From DASUCS01 sp041166745 (GTDB taxonomy: Bacteria; Actinomycetota; Acidimicrobiia; Acidimicrobiales; JACDCH01): 64,000 bases of DNA. Below are positions 1-10,416 of the stretch, piece by piece. The translations under genes and the position numbers were made by a program. Numbering within the stretch: position 1 is the stretch's first letter; the number at the start of each line of letters is the position of its first letter. Location: assembly GCA_041166745.1 (NCBI GenBank), contig JBEEGH010000009.1, positions 186,001 through 250,000 on the forward strand, given 5' to 3'. The notes beneath the pieces were generated by a model. The model was not told the origin of the DNA. It ran no database searches and worked only from the letters and a program-made list of their open reading frames with translations.

Positions 1-482
1 CCGCCGTAGCGGACGACCCGGTCACTCGGTCGCACCGCGGTGCGCAGGCGCTGAGCGACTTCGACGAGCAGCTGATCCCCGATGTCATGGCCGTGCGAGT
101 CGTTGACGGCCTTGAAGTGATCGAGATCGACGAAGAGCACTGCCAGGTGTGACGCATCCTCGATGGCACGCGTGATGCCCCGCTGATACCACCCAGGCAG
201 CGAGCGCCGGTTCGGTAATCCGGTGAGGCTGTCGAGCATCGACAGTTTGGCCAGCTCCTTGCGAGCCTGCGAGGCGTCGCGGTAGCGACGAAAGGAGAAG
301 ATGGTGGTTGCGACAGGTACTGCCAGCAGCAACGGGACGATGCCGTTGAGGTTGTTGAACCCGAACGGGGCCACCGCGAGCGCATGGTCGACGGCGCGCG
401 TCGTCAACGCGCCCATTGTCACCACGACGACGGCTAGCACGGCCAGAGCGACGTCGCGCGCCGCCCGAGGGTCGTCGCGCAT
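1..482 (-). CDS. Membrane-anchored GGDEF protein (diguanylate cyclase-like), partial
   Basis: This is the 5' part of a gene that runs off the left edge of the window. The protein starts MRDDPRAARDV and has two hydrophobic segments (about residues 10-29 and 40-65). A GGDEF domain follows: the sequence shows LTGLPNRRSL, then FVDLDHFKAVNDSHGHDIGD, and the visible part stops at VVRYGG, which would continue into the GG(D/E)EF signature. Proteins of this family make cyclic di-GMP from GTP at the membrane. The last bases of the signature lie outside the window, so whether the active site is intact cannot be judged. The ATG at 482 is the first good in-frame start. It is divergent from mscR, leaving about 130 bp for promoters. 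Confidence 0.85.
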   Translation of the reverse strand, partial: MRDDPRAARDVALAVLAVVVVTMGALTTRAVDHALAVAPFGFNNLNGIVPLLLAVPVATTIFSFRRYRDASQARKELAKLSMLDSLTGLPNRRSLPGWYQRGITRAIEDASHLAVLFVDLDHFKAVNDSHGHDIGDQLLVEVAQRLRTAVRPSDRVVRYG

Positions 483-611
483 CAGCGGCTGGTGCCGAGG
501 GGCGGGCTGGGTAGAAATGGTGTGAACCCCCGTGTTGTTCCAGATGTGATCGGTCGAGCCTCATGTCATCTTGAGGCGTCGGTCCGGGAGACTGCCTACG
601 ATCCACCACCT

Positions 612-1697
612 ATGACGCACCAGGTCAGAGGCGTGGTTTCTCGGACGAAGGGCGCTCCGGTCGAGTTGACGACGATCGTCGTTCCCGACCCCGGGCCCGG
701 CGAGGCCCTCGTCCGCGTGCAGGCTTGCGGCGTCTGCCACACGGATCTGCACTACCGGGAAGGCGCCATCAACGACGACTTCCCGTTTCTCCTCGGCCAT
801 GAAGCCGCCGGTGTCGTCGAAGCCGTCGGGTCGGACGTGACCGACGTGAGCCCAGGCGACTTCGTCGTCCTCAACTGGCGCGCCGTGTGCGGACAGTGTC
901 GATCCTGCCGTCGCGGCCGGCCCTGGTATTGCTTCTCGACGCACAACGCCACGCAGAAGATGACGCTGGTGGATGGCACGGAGCTGTCGCCTGCGCTGGG
1001 GGTGGGCGCCTTCGCGGAGAAGACATTGGTGGCCGCGGGCCAATGCACAAAGGTCGACGCCGCCGCGAAGCCGGAGGTCGCGGGCCTGCTGGGATGTGGC
1101 GTGATGGCCGGGTTGGGCGCGGCCATGTTCACCGGTGAGGTCGGTCGCGGCGACAGCGTCGCCGTGTTCGGCTGCGGAGGTGTTGGCTGCGCGGCCATCG
1201 CCGGCGCGCGACTGGCGGGGGCTGCGGTCGTCATCGCCGTCGACATCGATGCCCGCAAGCTCGATGTCGCTCGTCAGTTCGGAGCGACGGCGGTGGTCAA
1301 CTCCAGTGAGACCGATCCGGTTGTGGCGATCCAAGAGTTGACGGACGGCAACGGCGCCGACGTGTGCATCGAGGCTGTCGGCAACCCGAAGGTGTTCGAG
1401 CAGGCGTTCTACGCCCGCGATCTCGCAGGAACGGTCGTGCAAGTGGGCGTGCCCGACCCGCAGATGCGCATCGACCTCCCGATGATCGATTTCTTCGGCC
1501 GCGGTGGGCGCCTCAAGCCGAGTTGGTATGGCGACTGCTTGCCGAGCCGCGACTTCCCGATGTTGATCGATCTCTACCTTCAGGGCCGGCTCGACCTCGA
1601 ACGTTTCGTGTCCGAGACCATCGCTCTCGATGCCGTGGAGGAAGCGTTTGCTCGCATGCAACGAGGCGAGGTGCTCCGCTCGGTCGTCGTCCTCTGA
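612..1697 (+). CDS. mscR: S-(hydroxymethyl)mycothiol dehydrogenase-like zinc alcohol dehydrogenase
   Basis: A 361-residue zinc-dependent MDR alcohol dehydrogenase. Catalytic zinc ligands are visible as C42 (GVCHTD) and H63-E64 (GHEAAG). The structural zinc cluster is C93, C96, C99 and C107 (CGQCRSCRRGRPWYC), and the NAD-binding glycine-rich turn is GCGGVGC. Length and motifs match the mycothiol-dependent formaldehyde dehydrogenase of actinobacteria, which oxidises S-hydroxymethylmycothiol to S-formylmycothiol with NAD. I chose the ATG at 612, which gives the usual family start (MTHQVRGVV); an open frame extends upstream to 492 but its residues do not look like this family. No partner hydrolase gene lies beside it. 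A closely related alcohol dehydrogenase with another substrate is the main alternative. Confidence 0.85.
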   Translation: MTHQVRGVVSRTKGAPVELTTIVVPDPGPGEALVRVQACGVCHTDLHYREGAINDDFPFLLGHEAAGVVEAVGSDVTDVSPGDFVVLNWRAVCGQCRSCRRGRPWYCFSTHNATQKMTLVDGTELSPALGVGAFAEKTLVAAGQCTKVDAAAKPEVAGLLGCGVMAGLGAAMFTGEVGRGDSVAVFGCGGVGCAAIAGARLAGAAVVIAVDIDARKLDVARQFGATAVVNSSETDPVVAIQELTDGNGADVCIEAVGNPKVFEQAFYARDLAGTVVQVGVPDPQMRIDLPMIDFFGRGGRLKPSWYGDCLPSRDFPMLIDLYLQGRLDLERFVSETIALDAVEEAFARMQRGEVLRSVVVL

Positions 1698-1748
1698 CGG
1701 CACGCTCCGTACCTCAGCGGATCGGCGCGCTCTGGGATCGCGTTTGTC

Positions 1749-1800
1749 CCACATCCGAGCGACAACTCGGCCAGGAGATTCAATTGTCGCTGAGATGTGG
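1749..1800. repeat. Two-part hairpin repeat, possible solo copy of a dispersed inverted repeat
   Basis: The arms are CCACATC (1749-1755) plus AGCGACAA (1758-1765), pairing with TTGTCGCT (1784-1791) plus GATGTGG (1794-1800). A 2+2 interior mismatch interrupts the stem and the loop is 18 nt. It lies between the convergent mscR and the large secreted-protein gene, with no T-run after it. The core GAGCGACAACTCGG recurs exactly in the inverted repeat of the element at 58333-58705, so it looks like a member of a repeat family rather than a plain terminator. Confidence 0.6.
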
Positions 1801-1913
1801 TTCGCGTCGTGTGCCAGCGTTCGGTGTCCAGGGCAACTGGCGTAGTACCGTCGACGTTGCGCGGTCGCACAAGGCGTCGATGGCGGCATGAATCACGGCT
1901 TCCTGCGCACCGC

Positions 1914-1935
1914 GTGAAGCGGCGAGCCGCCTCAC
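1914..1935 (-). terminator. Compact hairpin just after the stop of the 1941-5372 gene
   Basis: GTGA-A-GCGGC, two-base loop, GCCGC-C-TCAC forms a strong 9-bp hairpin with one mismatch. It begins 5 nt past the stop codon of the minus-strand gene. There is no clear T-run, so termination is inferred from position and stability only. Confidence 0.4.
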
Positions 1936-1940
1936 GGTCG

Positions 1941-4900
1941 CTACCAGCAGGTGATGGCCACGTTGGTGACCATGTGCCGGTCGGACAACGAGCCGGTTCC
2001 GGCTGTGAAGCCGAGCCGCGCTCCGTGAGGCAGCACGGCGCCGACGTTCGCTTTGAGCACCGATGCGCCGTCGATCCTCACGGTGATCGATCCGCCGTTG
2101 AGCGAGATGTCGACGTGATGCGTTCCTCCGAAGAGCGTCGGGATCGCGCTCGACGTCTTGGCGTACGTCATCGGGCCGTTCTCGTATCCGGTCGCGACGC
2201 CGAGGAAGTTCCGTGAGGGATCACCGCTGTTCTGGTACGTGTCGAAGGTGACGGCGACGCCTCCGAGCGACGTCCACCCGAGTCCGAGGCCGGACAAACC
2301 GACCGATGTCGCCGGAGTCGTGGAAGGAATGATCGCGAACGTCGCACCGTCGGCGCCGTTGCCTTGGTCGATGGTGAGGTCGAACGACGCGGTCAACGAG
2401 TCGAACGACAGCGCCGGCGTGTAGAAGCCCGAGCCCGCCTGGTCGGGGGCCGGTGGGGTCAGCGTCAACGCGCTGCCCACCATCGACGCGGAGCCGTTCA
2501 CCGACCAGGTGCCCGGCGCCGGGGCGGGCAGCGCCAGCCGGCCGCGACCCAGGAGATCGATGGAGACCGGCCCGTCGTCGGTGTCGAGTCGCAAGGACGA
2601 CGACGTAGCGCCGGACGTCGTCGGCTTGAAGCTCGGTTTGAACGACAGCGAGCCGTTCGCCGGGACCGTCTTGCCGATCGGCAGCGCGCCGCCGAACGCG
2701 CCGGACGGCGGGGTGCCGCCAGTGATCTGCACAGGCGTGTTGCTCGTGTTCGTCAGCCTCACCGTGACCGACTTTGTCAGGCCGACGGTCACGGTTCCGA
2801 ATTCCACGGTGGCCGGCGCGCTGATCTTGGTGCTCGGGAACGTGCCCGTCCCCGAGAGTGCGACAGTCTGCAACGAGGATGCGCCATCACCATTCAGCTC
2901 CCACGTCGAGCTAGCCGAGCCAGCGATGCTCGGTGCGAACCGCACGGTTTCGACCACCTGCTGGTTTGGTTGCAGCACGGTGCCTTCCGGCAATGAGGTG
3001 ACCGCGCTGAACCCGTTGGAGATCGGCGGCTTCGATTTCGTGATGGTGAGGTTCGTGCCCCCGACGTTGGACACCGTGAAGGTTCGATCGGTCGAGGCTC
3101 CGACGATCGTCGACCCGAAGGTCACGGACAGCGGCGTCACTTGCAGCTGCGCGGCCGAGCCGGCTGATCCGGTGAGATTCACCGTGATCGTTCCGCCGTT
3201 GCTCGTGACGGTGAACGACGACCCGTACACGCCCACACTTGATGGTGAGAACGACGCCGTCATCAGGGTGGAGTTTCCGGGTGCGATGACGGAGCCGTTC
3301 GGGGGCGCACCGCTCGTCGAGAACGGGGCGGCCGGCGCCGTCACGGATTGAATCGTGAGGTTCTGGCTTCCGGTGTTCGAGATCGTCAGGGTCTGACTAC
3401 TTGTCTGACCAACGGCGATACCGCCGAAGCTGATTGCCGTCGGCGTGACTGCGAGTTGGGAACCCGACGACAGTCCTCGACCCGACAGCGCGAGCGCGAC
3501 GGTGCCTTTGTCGGTCGAACCGGTCAGCGTGCCGCCGGCGACGCCAACTTGTGTGGGAGTGAACGACACCGGCACCGACAACGTGTCACCGATGTGCAGC
3601 GTCGCCGGCAGTGAAGGGGAGGTTGAGCCCGCTGCGAACGTCGAGGGCGAGACGGCCACCGAACTGACGGTCACCGTTTGGTTTGCAGTGAGTGTGGCGA
3701 CGGCCGACGACGTCGACCCGACGACCGTGTCGGGGAACTGCACCGACGATCCCGACATCGGCGACTGCACCGGACGACCGAATCCGTGCACGTGTCCGTC
3801 GCGGGCCCCGACGTAGACCCGATTCCCAGACACGGCGGGCACCGCGAACTTCGACGCCGTGCCGATCGCCGCGCTCCATCGCAATTGCAGCGTGCCATTG
3901 ACCGGAATCGGGTCGTAGGCGCGCAGCTGTGCATCCCTTCCCGTCCCACTCGCCATCCAGATCGTCCAGACGAGCGCGCTGCCGCTCGCGGTTCCCGTGG
4001 ACGTCACGACCGGAGCCCCGGAGCCGAACCCGAAGGCGTCGGCGCTCGTCGCCGAGAGGGCCAATGTCGGCTTCCCGTTGCCATCGAGGCCGTAGTGGTA
4101 CACGTCCATGACGCCGCTGCTCCCACTGGACGCTGGCCCTGCCGATGCGGTCGGGAGATAGACCCAGCCGCCGTCACCTGGCCACGCGGCCGGCTTGGAC
4201 CACACCCCGCCGCTCGGGCCGAGACGGTTGACGACCGCGTCGCCTCCTTGCGGGCCCTGCTTGTAGCCGCCGAGGTTGTCGCCGTCGAGGAGGTAGACGT
4301 ATCCCTCCTTGCCGGACTGAACGACCAGGTGCGGGATGGTCGCCGTGCCGAACGTGGGGGTCGGTAACGCCATTGGCGCGGCGGAACCGAGATCACCGTC
4401 GAACGTGTTCAGGTAATCGGCGTCGTAGGGCGTGAAGAAGTCGGTGGCCGCGAGCGAGCCGTTCGATTGCACCGTGAGGCGGACGATCGACTCTCCGAAG
4501 TTCGTGCTCGCCGGTGGGTTGGGACCGGCGGTCGGCGCGGTCAACGTCGCTCCGTTCCCCGTGGTCAACAGCAACGACCCGGAGCGGTCGGACACGAGCC
4601 CGCCTCCGGACATCCAGATGCCGGCCTCGCCGTTCGCGGTGTGCTCAGCCACCCAGAGCGTCTTCATCCGGCCGGCGGTGGTGAACCCGATGACCCAGCC
4701 TTGATACGGATCCTGATCGCAATGGCCGCCGAACGCGGCGTACACCACGCCGTTCATCAACAGCAGTCCCGGCCGTTGCATCTGGTTGGTGGCCTTGAAG
4801 ACACGCGTCGAGTCGTTGCTGGCGGTTCCCCTGATCAGTAGCGGAAAGCCTGGGCGCTCGGCGCCGGTGGTCACGTCGATCGCGTGCGCGTACCAGGACG

Positions 4901-5372
4901 CGTCGCCGGTCGTTCCCGACACGTATGTCTTCGACAGGAGGTATTCCGTGCCCGTGGCGGGGTCGACGACCGGCGTGCCGGTGATCCCGACGTTCGGGGT
5001 GAGATCGGCGCAGTTGAGGTCGGCCGGGTTCCAAGGCGTGTGCAGATGGCGGGTCCATTTCTGCGCGCCGGTCTCGGGATCGAGGCCGTAGATGTCGTTG
5101 GACTCCGTGGCGACGAGCAGGACGCCGTTGCTGACCAGTGGCTGTGCGTACACCTGCCCCGTCACGTCGGCGGTGAAAAGCTTTCCGAAATCGCCGGCGC
5201 TGACCGCGGACGGTGAGAGGCCGGGCTGGTCGGGATACCAACCTGTACGAAGCGTGTCGTTGCCGTACGTCGTGACATCGGCCTGCGCCCTCGGGGGCGT
5301 TGCGATGACCACCCCGAGCGCGGCCGTCAACACCGCCGCAATCGCCGTGAGTCTCCGCACGCCTCGTCCCAC
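1941..5372 (-). CDS. Secreted PQQ-type beta-propeller protein with four choice-of-anchor-D repeats and a lectin-like C-terminal domain
   Basis: With the GTG start at 5372 the protein has 1143 residues. Residues 1-31 form a Sec signal peptide (basic start, hydrophobic core, end TPPRAQA). Residues about 35-530 are a PQQ-like propeller (for example QPLVSNGVLLVATESNDIYGLD and GKEGYVYLLDGDNLGG). Four Ig-like ASPM-SPD2-Hydin/choice-of-anchor-D repeats follow at about 537, 640, 742 and 850 (each with a V..F..V.VG pattern). A domain of about 190 residues resembling L-type (legume-like) lectins comes last (VTFDTYQN, LGFTAGTGS). An outer-surface carbohydrate-binding role is inferred. An in-frame ATG at 5546 would overlap glgE by about 100 bp and place extra residues before the signal peptide, so I reject it; GTG at 5360 is another possibility. 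It is divergent from the glycogen genes. Confidence 0.75.
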   Translation of the reverse strand: MGRGVRRLTAIAAVLTAALGVVIATPPRAQADVTTYGNDTLRTGWYPDQPGLSPSAVSAGDFGKLFTADVTGQVYAQPLVSNGVLLVATESNDIYGLDPETGAQKWTRHLHTPWNPADLNCADLTPNVGITGTPVVDPATGTEYLLSKTYVSGTTGDASWYAHAIDVTTGAERPGFPLLIRGTASNDSTRVFKATNQMQRPGLLLMNGVVYAAFGGHCDQDPYQGWVIGFTTAGRMKTLWVAEHTANGEAGIWMSGGGLVSDRSGSLLLTTGNGATLTAPTAGPNPPASTNFGESIVRLTVQSNGSLAATDFFTPYDADYLNTFDGDLGSAAPMALPTPTFGTATIPHLVVQSGKEGYVYLLDGDNLGGYKQGPQGGDAVVNRLGPSGGVWSKPAAWPGDGGWVYLPTASAGPASSGSSGVMDVYHYGLDGNGKPTLALSATSADAFGFGSGAPVVTSTGTASGSALVWTIWMASGTGRDAQLRAYDPIPVNGTLQLRWSAAIGTASKFAVPAVSGNRVYVGARDGHVHGFGRPVQSPMSGSSVQFPDTVVGSTSSAVATLTANQTVTVSSVAVSPSTFAAGSTSPSLPATLHIGDTLSVPVSFTPTQVGVAGGTLTGSTDKGTVALALSGRGLSSGSQLAVTPTAISFGGIAVGQTSSQTLTISNTGSQNLTIQSVTAPAAPFSTSGAPPNGSVIAPGNSTLMTASFSPSSVGVYGSSFTVTSNGGTITVNLTGSAGSAAQLQVTPLSVTFGSTIVGASTDRTFTVSNVGGTNLTITKSKPPISNGFSAVTSLPEGTVLQPNQQVVETVRFAPSIAGSASSTWELNGDGASSLQTVALSGTGTFPSTKISAPATVEFGTVTVGLTKSVTVRLTNTSNTPVQITGGTPPSGAFGGALPIGKTVPANGSLSFKPSFKPTTSGATSSSLRLDTDDGPVSIDLLGRGRLALPAPAPGTWSVNGSASMVGSALTLTPPAPDQAGSGFYTPALSFDSLTASFDLTIDQGNGADGATFAIIPSTTPATSVGLSGLGLGWTSLGGVAVTFDTYQNSGDPSRNFLGVATGYENGPMTYAKTSSAIPTLFGGTHHVDISLNGGSITVRIDGASVLKANVGAVLPHGARLGFTAGTGSLSDRHMVTNVAITCW

Positions 5373-5445
5373 CTCGGCGCTCAGGGTAGATCGGCCCGGC
5401 CCTTGGCCGGGGTAGATGCCGCCCAGAAGTGGTAGGGCTATTCCC

Positions 5446-7373
5446 GTGCTTCCGCCGATCATCATCGACGACGTACGCCCGCGAACACCGAGCGGCGCCG
5501 CCGCGAAGGCGGCGATCGGCGAGCGGGTACTGGTAGGGGCGACCATCCTCCGGGACGGTCACGACCTGCTCGCGGGGCGAGTGCGCTGGAGGACGATCGG
5601 TGAGACGGCGTGGTTCTCCGCACCGCTGCAGTTGGACAACCCCGGCCTCGACCGATGGGCGGGCACCTTCGTCGCCGATCGCATCGGTCGCCACGAATTC
5701 CAGATCGAGGCGTGGACCGATCGCTTCGCCACCTGGCGTCACCACGCCGAGGTGAAGGCGGCTGCCAACGATCCCGAGCTCGACCTCGTCCTCGAAGAGG
5801 GCGCGCTCCTGATCGACCGGTTGACGCCGCGCGCGCCGAGGGAAGCGCGACCTGCGCTGGCCGCGGCGGCCAACGGACTACGAGACGTCAGCCGCACGCT
5901 CGACGAGCGGCTGACTGCGGGACTCGACGAGCACGTTGCCGCGCTGCTCGCCGACGTCGCCGATCCCATCGATCGCACGCGAACGAAGTCGTTCGCGCTC
6001 TGGGTCGACCGCGAACGTGGACGTGAGGGCGCCTGGTACGAGCTGTTCCCGCGAAGTGAAGGCGGTTTCGCAGGGGCCACGAAGCGGTTGTCCGCCATCG
6101 CGTCGATGGGTTTCGACGTCGTGTACTTGCCACCGATCCATCCCATCGGGCGGACGTATCGCAAGGGACCGAACAACACGATGGGCGCCGGTCCCGACGA
6201 TCCGGGTAGCCCGTGGGCCATCGGGAGCGAGGAAGGCGGCCACACCGCCATCCATCCCGCGCTCGGCACGATCGAGGACTTCCACGCGTTCGTCGATGAA
6301 GCCCGAGCCCTCGACATGGAGGTCGCCCTCGACTACGCCCTGCAATGCGCACCTGATCACCCATGGGTGCAGGAGCATCCGGAGTGGTTCCATCACCGGC
6401 CCGACGGCTCGATCGCCTACGCCGAGAATCCGCCGAAGAAGTACCAGGACATCTACCCACTGAACTTCTGGCCCGAGAAGGAACGCGATCGGGAGGCACT
6501 GTGGGAGGCGTGCTTCGAGATCTTCGACTACTGGATCGCGCACGACGTTCACATCTTCCGTGTCGACAATCCGCACACGAAACCGTTCGCGTTCTGGGAG
6601 TGGGTCATCAACGCGGTGCGCGCTGATCACCCCGAAACCATCTTCCTCGCGGAGGCCTTCACGCGGCCGCCAGTGATGGCCAAGCTGGCCGAGGTCGGCT
6701 TCACGCAGAGCTACACGTACTTCGCGTGGCGTACGGAGCGCTGGGAGCTCGAGGAATACGTCACGGAGCTCGCCGATGGTCCTGCCGCCGACTACATGCG
6801 CCCGAACTTCTGGCCGAACACCCCTGACATCCTCGCCGGCCTCCTGCGCAACGGTGCAGCGTCGGCGTTCCGCATGCGTCTGCTCCTTGCCGCGACGATG
6901 AGCCCGAGCTATGGCATCTACTCGGGATACGAGCTCTGTGAGAACGAGCCGGCATCGGATTTGAACGAGGAGTACCTGCACTCTGAGAAGTATCAGCTGC
7001 GACCGCGCACGTGGGATCGACCCGACTCGTTGGTGCCATTCATCTCCACGCTGAACGACATCCGCCGTCGCCACCGTGCCTTCGCCGAGTTGCGCACGAT
7101 TGCATTTCACGACGCTGACAACGAGAACATCATCGTGTACTCCAAGAAGTCGGGCGACGGCTCCGATGTCATGCTGTGCGTCGTGAACCTCGACCCCGAT
7201 CGGTGGCAGGAGGCGACTGTCTCGCTCGACCTCGAAGCGCTCGGTGTGGATGCCCCGACGTTCGAGGTGTACGACGAGCTCAGCGGCGAGCGGTACACGT
7301 GGAGCGAGCACGCGTACGTGCGCCTCGACCCCGCACAACAACCTGGTCATGTCTTCGAGGTCCGCCCCGCCTG

Positions 7374-7374
<1 letters not shown>
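5446..7374 (+). CDS. glgE: Alpha-1,4-glucan:maltose-1-phosphate maltosyltransferase
   Basis: GlgE transfers maltose from maltose-1-phosphate to the growing end of an alpha-1,4-glucan. The 642-residue protein has the N-terminal GlgE domain (IIIDDVRPRTPSG near the start) and a GH13 (beta/alpha)8 barrel. The nucleophile is D374 in FRVDNPHTKP and the acid/base is E403 in FLAEAFTRP. YLPPIHPIGRTYRKGPNN is the usual early barrel motif. I chose GTG at 5446, which has AGGG about 8 nt upstream and gives the family-typical beginning; an in-frame ATG at 5416 would add ten residues. The gene heads the run glgE-treS-mak-glgB, and its stop overlaps the treS start (TGATG). Confidence 0.93.
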
Positions 7375-9046
<1,672 letters not shown>

Positions 9047-9050
<4 letters not shown>

Positions 9051-10387
9051 CGATCGAACCTGCCGACCTCGCCACCCTGCTGCCCGACTTCCTCGTTCGT
9101 CAGCGCTGGTACGGCGCCAGCGACCTCGAGTTGGCGGGCGTCGAGATCTCGGCCTTCGAGGTGTGGCGCGAAGAGTGGCCTTCGCTCATCTGGGTGCTGG
9201 TCGACGCCCGGTTCGGGGACGACACCGTGGCCCGCTTCCAAGTACCCGTGGGGCTGCGACCGCTCGATCAGACGGAGCGCTTTCTCGAAGGAAAGGGCCG
9301 TTCGATGCTCGGTGACGTCGACACGCCCGATGGACCGGCGCTCGTCTACGACGCGCTCGTCGATCCCGAGCTGGCGCTCGCGTTCCTTCGCCAGATCGCG
9401 CCCGACGAGCCGGTCGAGCGGGTGCGCTCACTGAACGTGGAGCAGTCGAACACGTCCGTCGTGTACGACGAACGCCTGATCATGAAGCTGTTCCGGCGCT
9501 TGGCCGAGGGACCCAATCCCGATGTCGAGGTCACCGAAGGGCTCGCACGCGTCGGCTTCACCCACATCAGCGCGCCGGTGGCCACGTGGCGACGCGACGG
9601 CATCGATCTCGCGGTGGTTCGAACGTTCCTCGAAGCCGGCACCGAAGGTTGGCAACTGGCGCTCACCTCACTGCGCGACGTGTACGGCAGCCGGCTCGAT
9701 CCCGCGGAGTCGGGGGGCGACTTCGCGCCGGAGGCATGCCGACTGGGACAGATCACCGCCGAGATGCATTTGAAGCTGGCGGACGCGTTCGGAGCCACCG
9801 ACGGTGAACCGAAGATCTGGGCCGATTCGATGGTCGCGAACCTGTCGCGGTCGCGCGCCCGGGCGCTCGACGCGCCGGCCATCGCCGCGGCCTACGACGC
9901 GTTGCGATCGATCGGCGATCCGGGCAAGTCGATCCGCATCCATGGCGACTACCACCTCGCGCAGACGATGCGCACCGATGCCGGGTGGTTCATCCTCGAT
10001 TTCGAAGGCGAGCCTGCGCTCCCGCTCGAGGAGCGGCGGAAGCCATCGTCGCCGTTGCGCGACGTCGCCGGAATGCTGCGCTCGTTCCAGTACGCCGCTG
10101 AGGTCGGGTTGGCGGAGCGCGGCGGCGCGGCCGAAGACGACGAGTTGCGCGCGCTCGGCCTCCGTTGGGAACAACACGTGAGCGACGCGTTTCGACAGGG
10201 CTACTTCGACACGGAGGGAATCGACACGCTGTTGCCGGCCACGGAGCGTGACCGCGAGACCGTGCTCAACGCGTTCATCCTGGCCAAGGCGGTGTACGAG
10301 ATCGGGTACGAACTCGCACACCGCCCTGAGTGGGCTCGTATCCCGCTCGAGGCCGTCAGCCGTCTCGTGGACAGTTCGCGCGGGTAG
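9047..10387 (+). CDS. mak: Maltokinase (Pep2)
   Basis: A 446-residue ATP-dependent maltokinase that makes maltose-1-phosphate, the substrate of GlgE. It has the typical N-terminal cap (LPDFLVRQRWYGA), followed by an aminoglycoside-phosphotransferase-like fold with the catalytic loop IHGDYHLAQTM and the metal-binding ILDFEGEP. SSPLRDVAGMLRSF, which follows, is also characteristic of maltokinases. ATGA overlap with treS (9047-9050) fixes the start. TreS, Mak and GlgE together form the pathway trehalose to maltose to maltose-1-phosphate to glucan. Confidence 0.93.
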
Positions 10388-10416
10388 CCCGACATGTGGC
10401 AAAGCGATCCGAACCC

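Noticed and set aside
561..1889. Long open frames antisense to mscR
   Set aside because: High GC content keeps reverse frames open; residues are Arg/Ala/Gly-rich without family patterns, and the sense strand encodes a clear zinc dehydrogenase.
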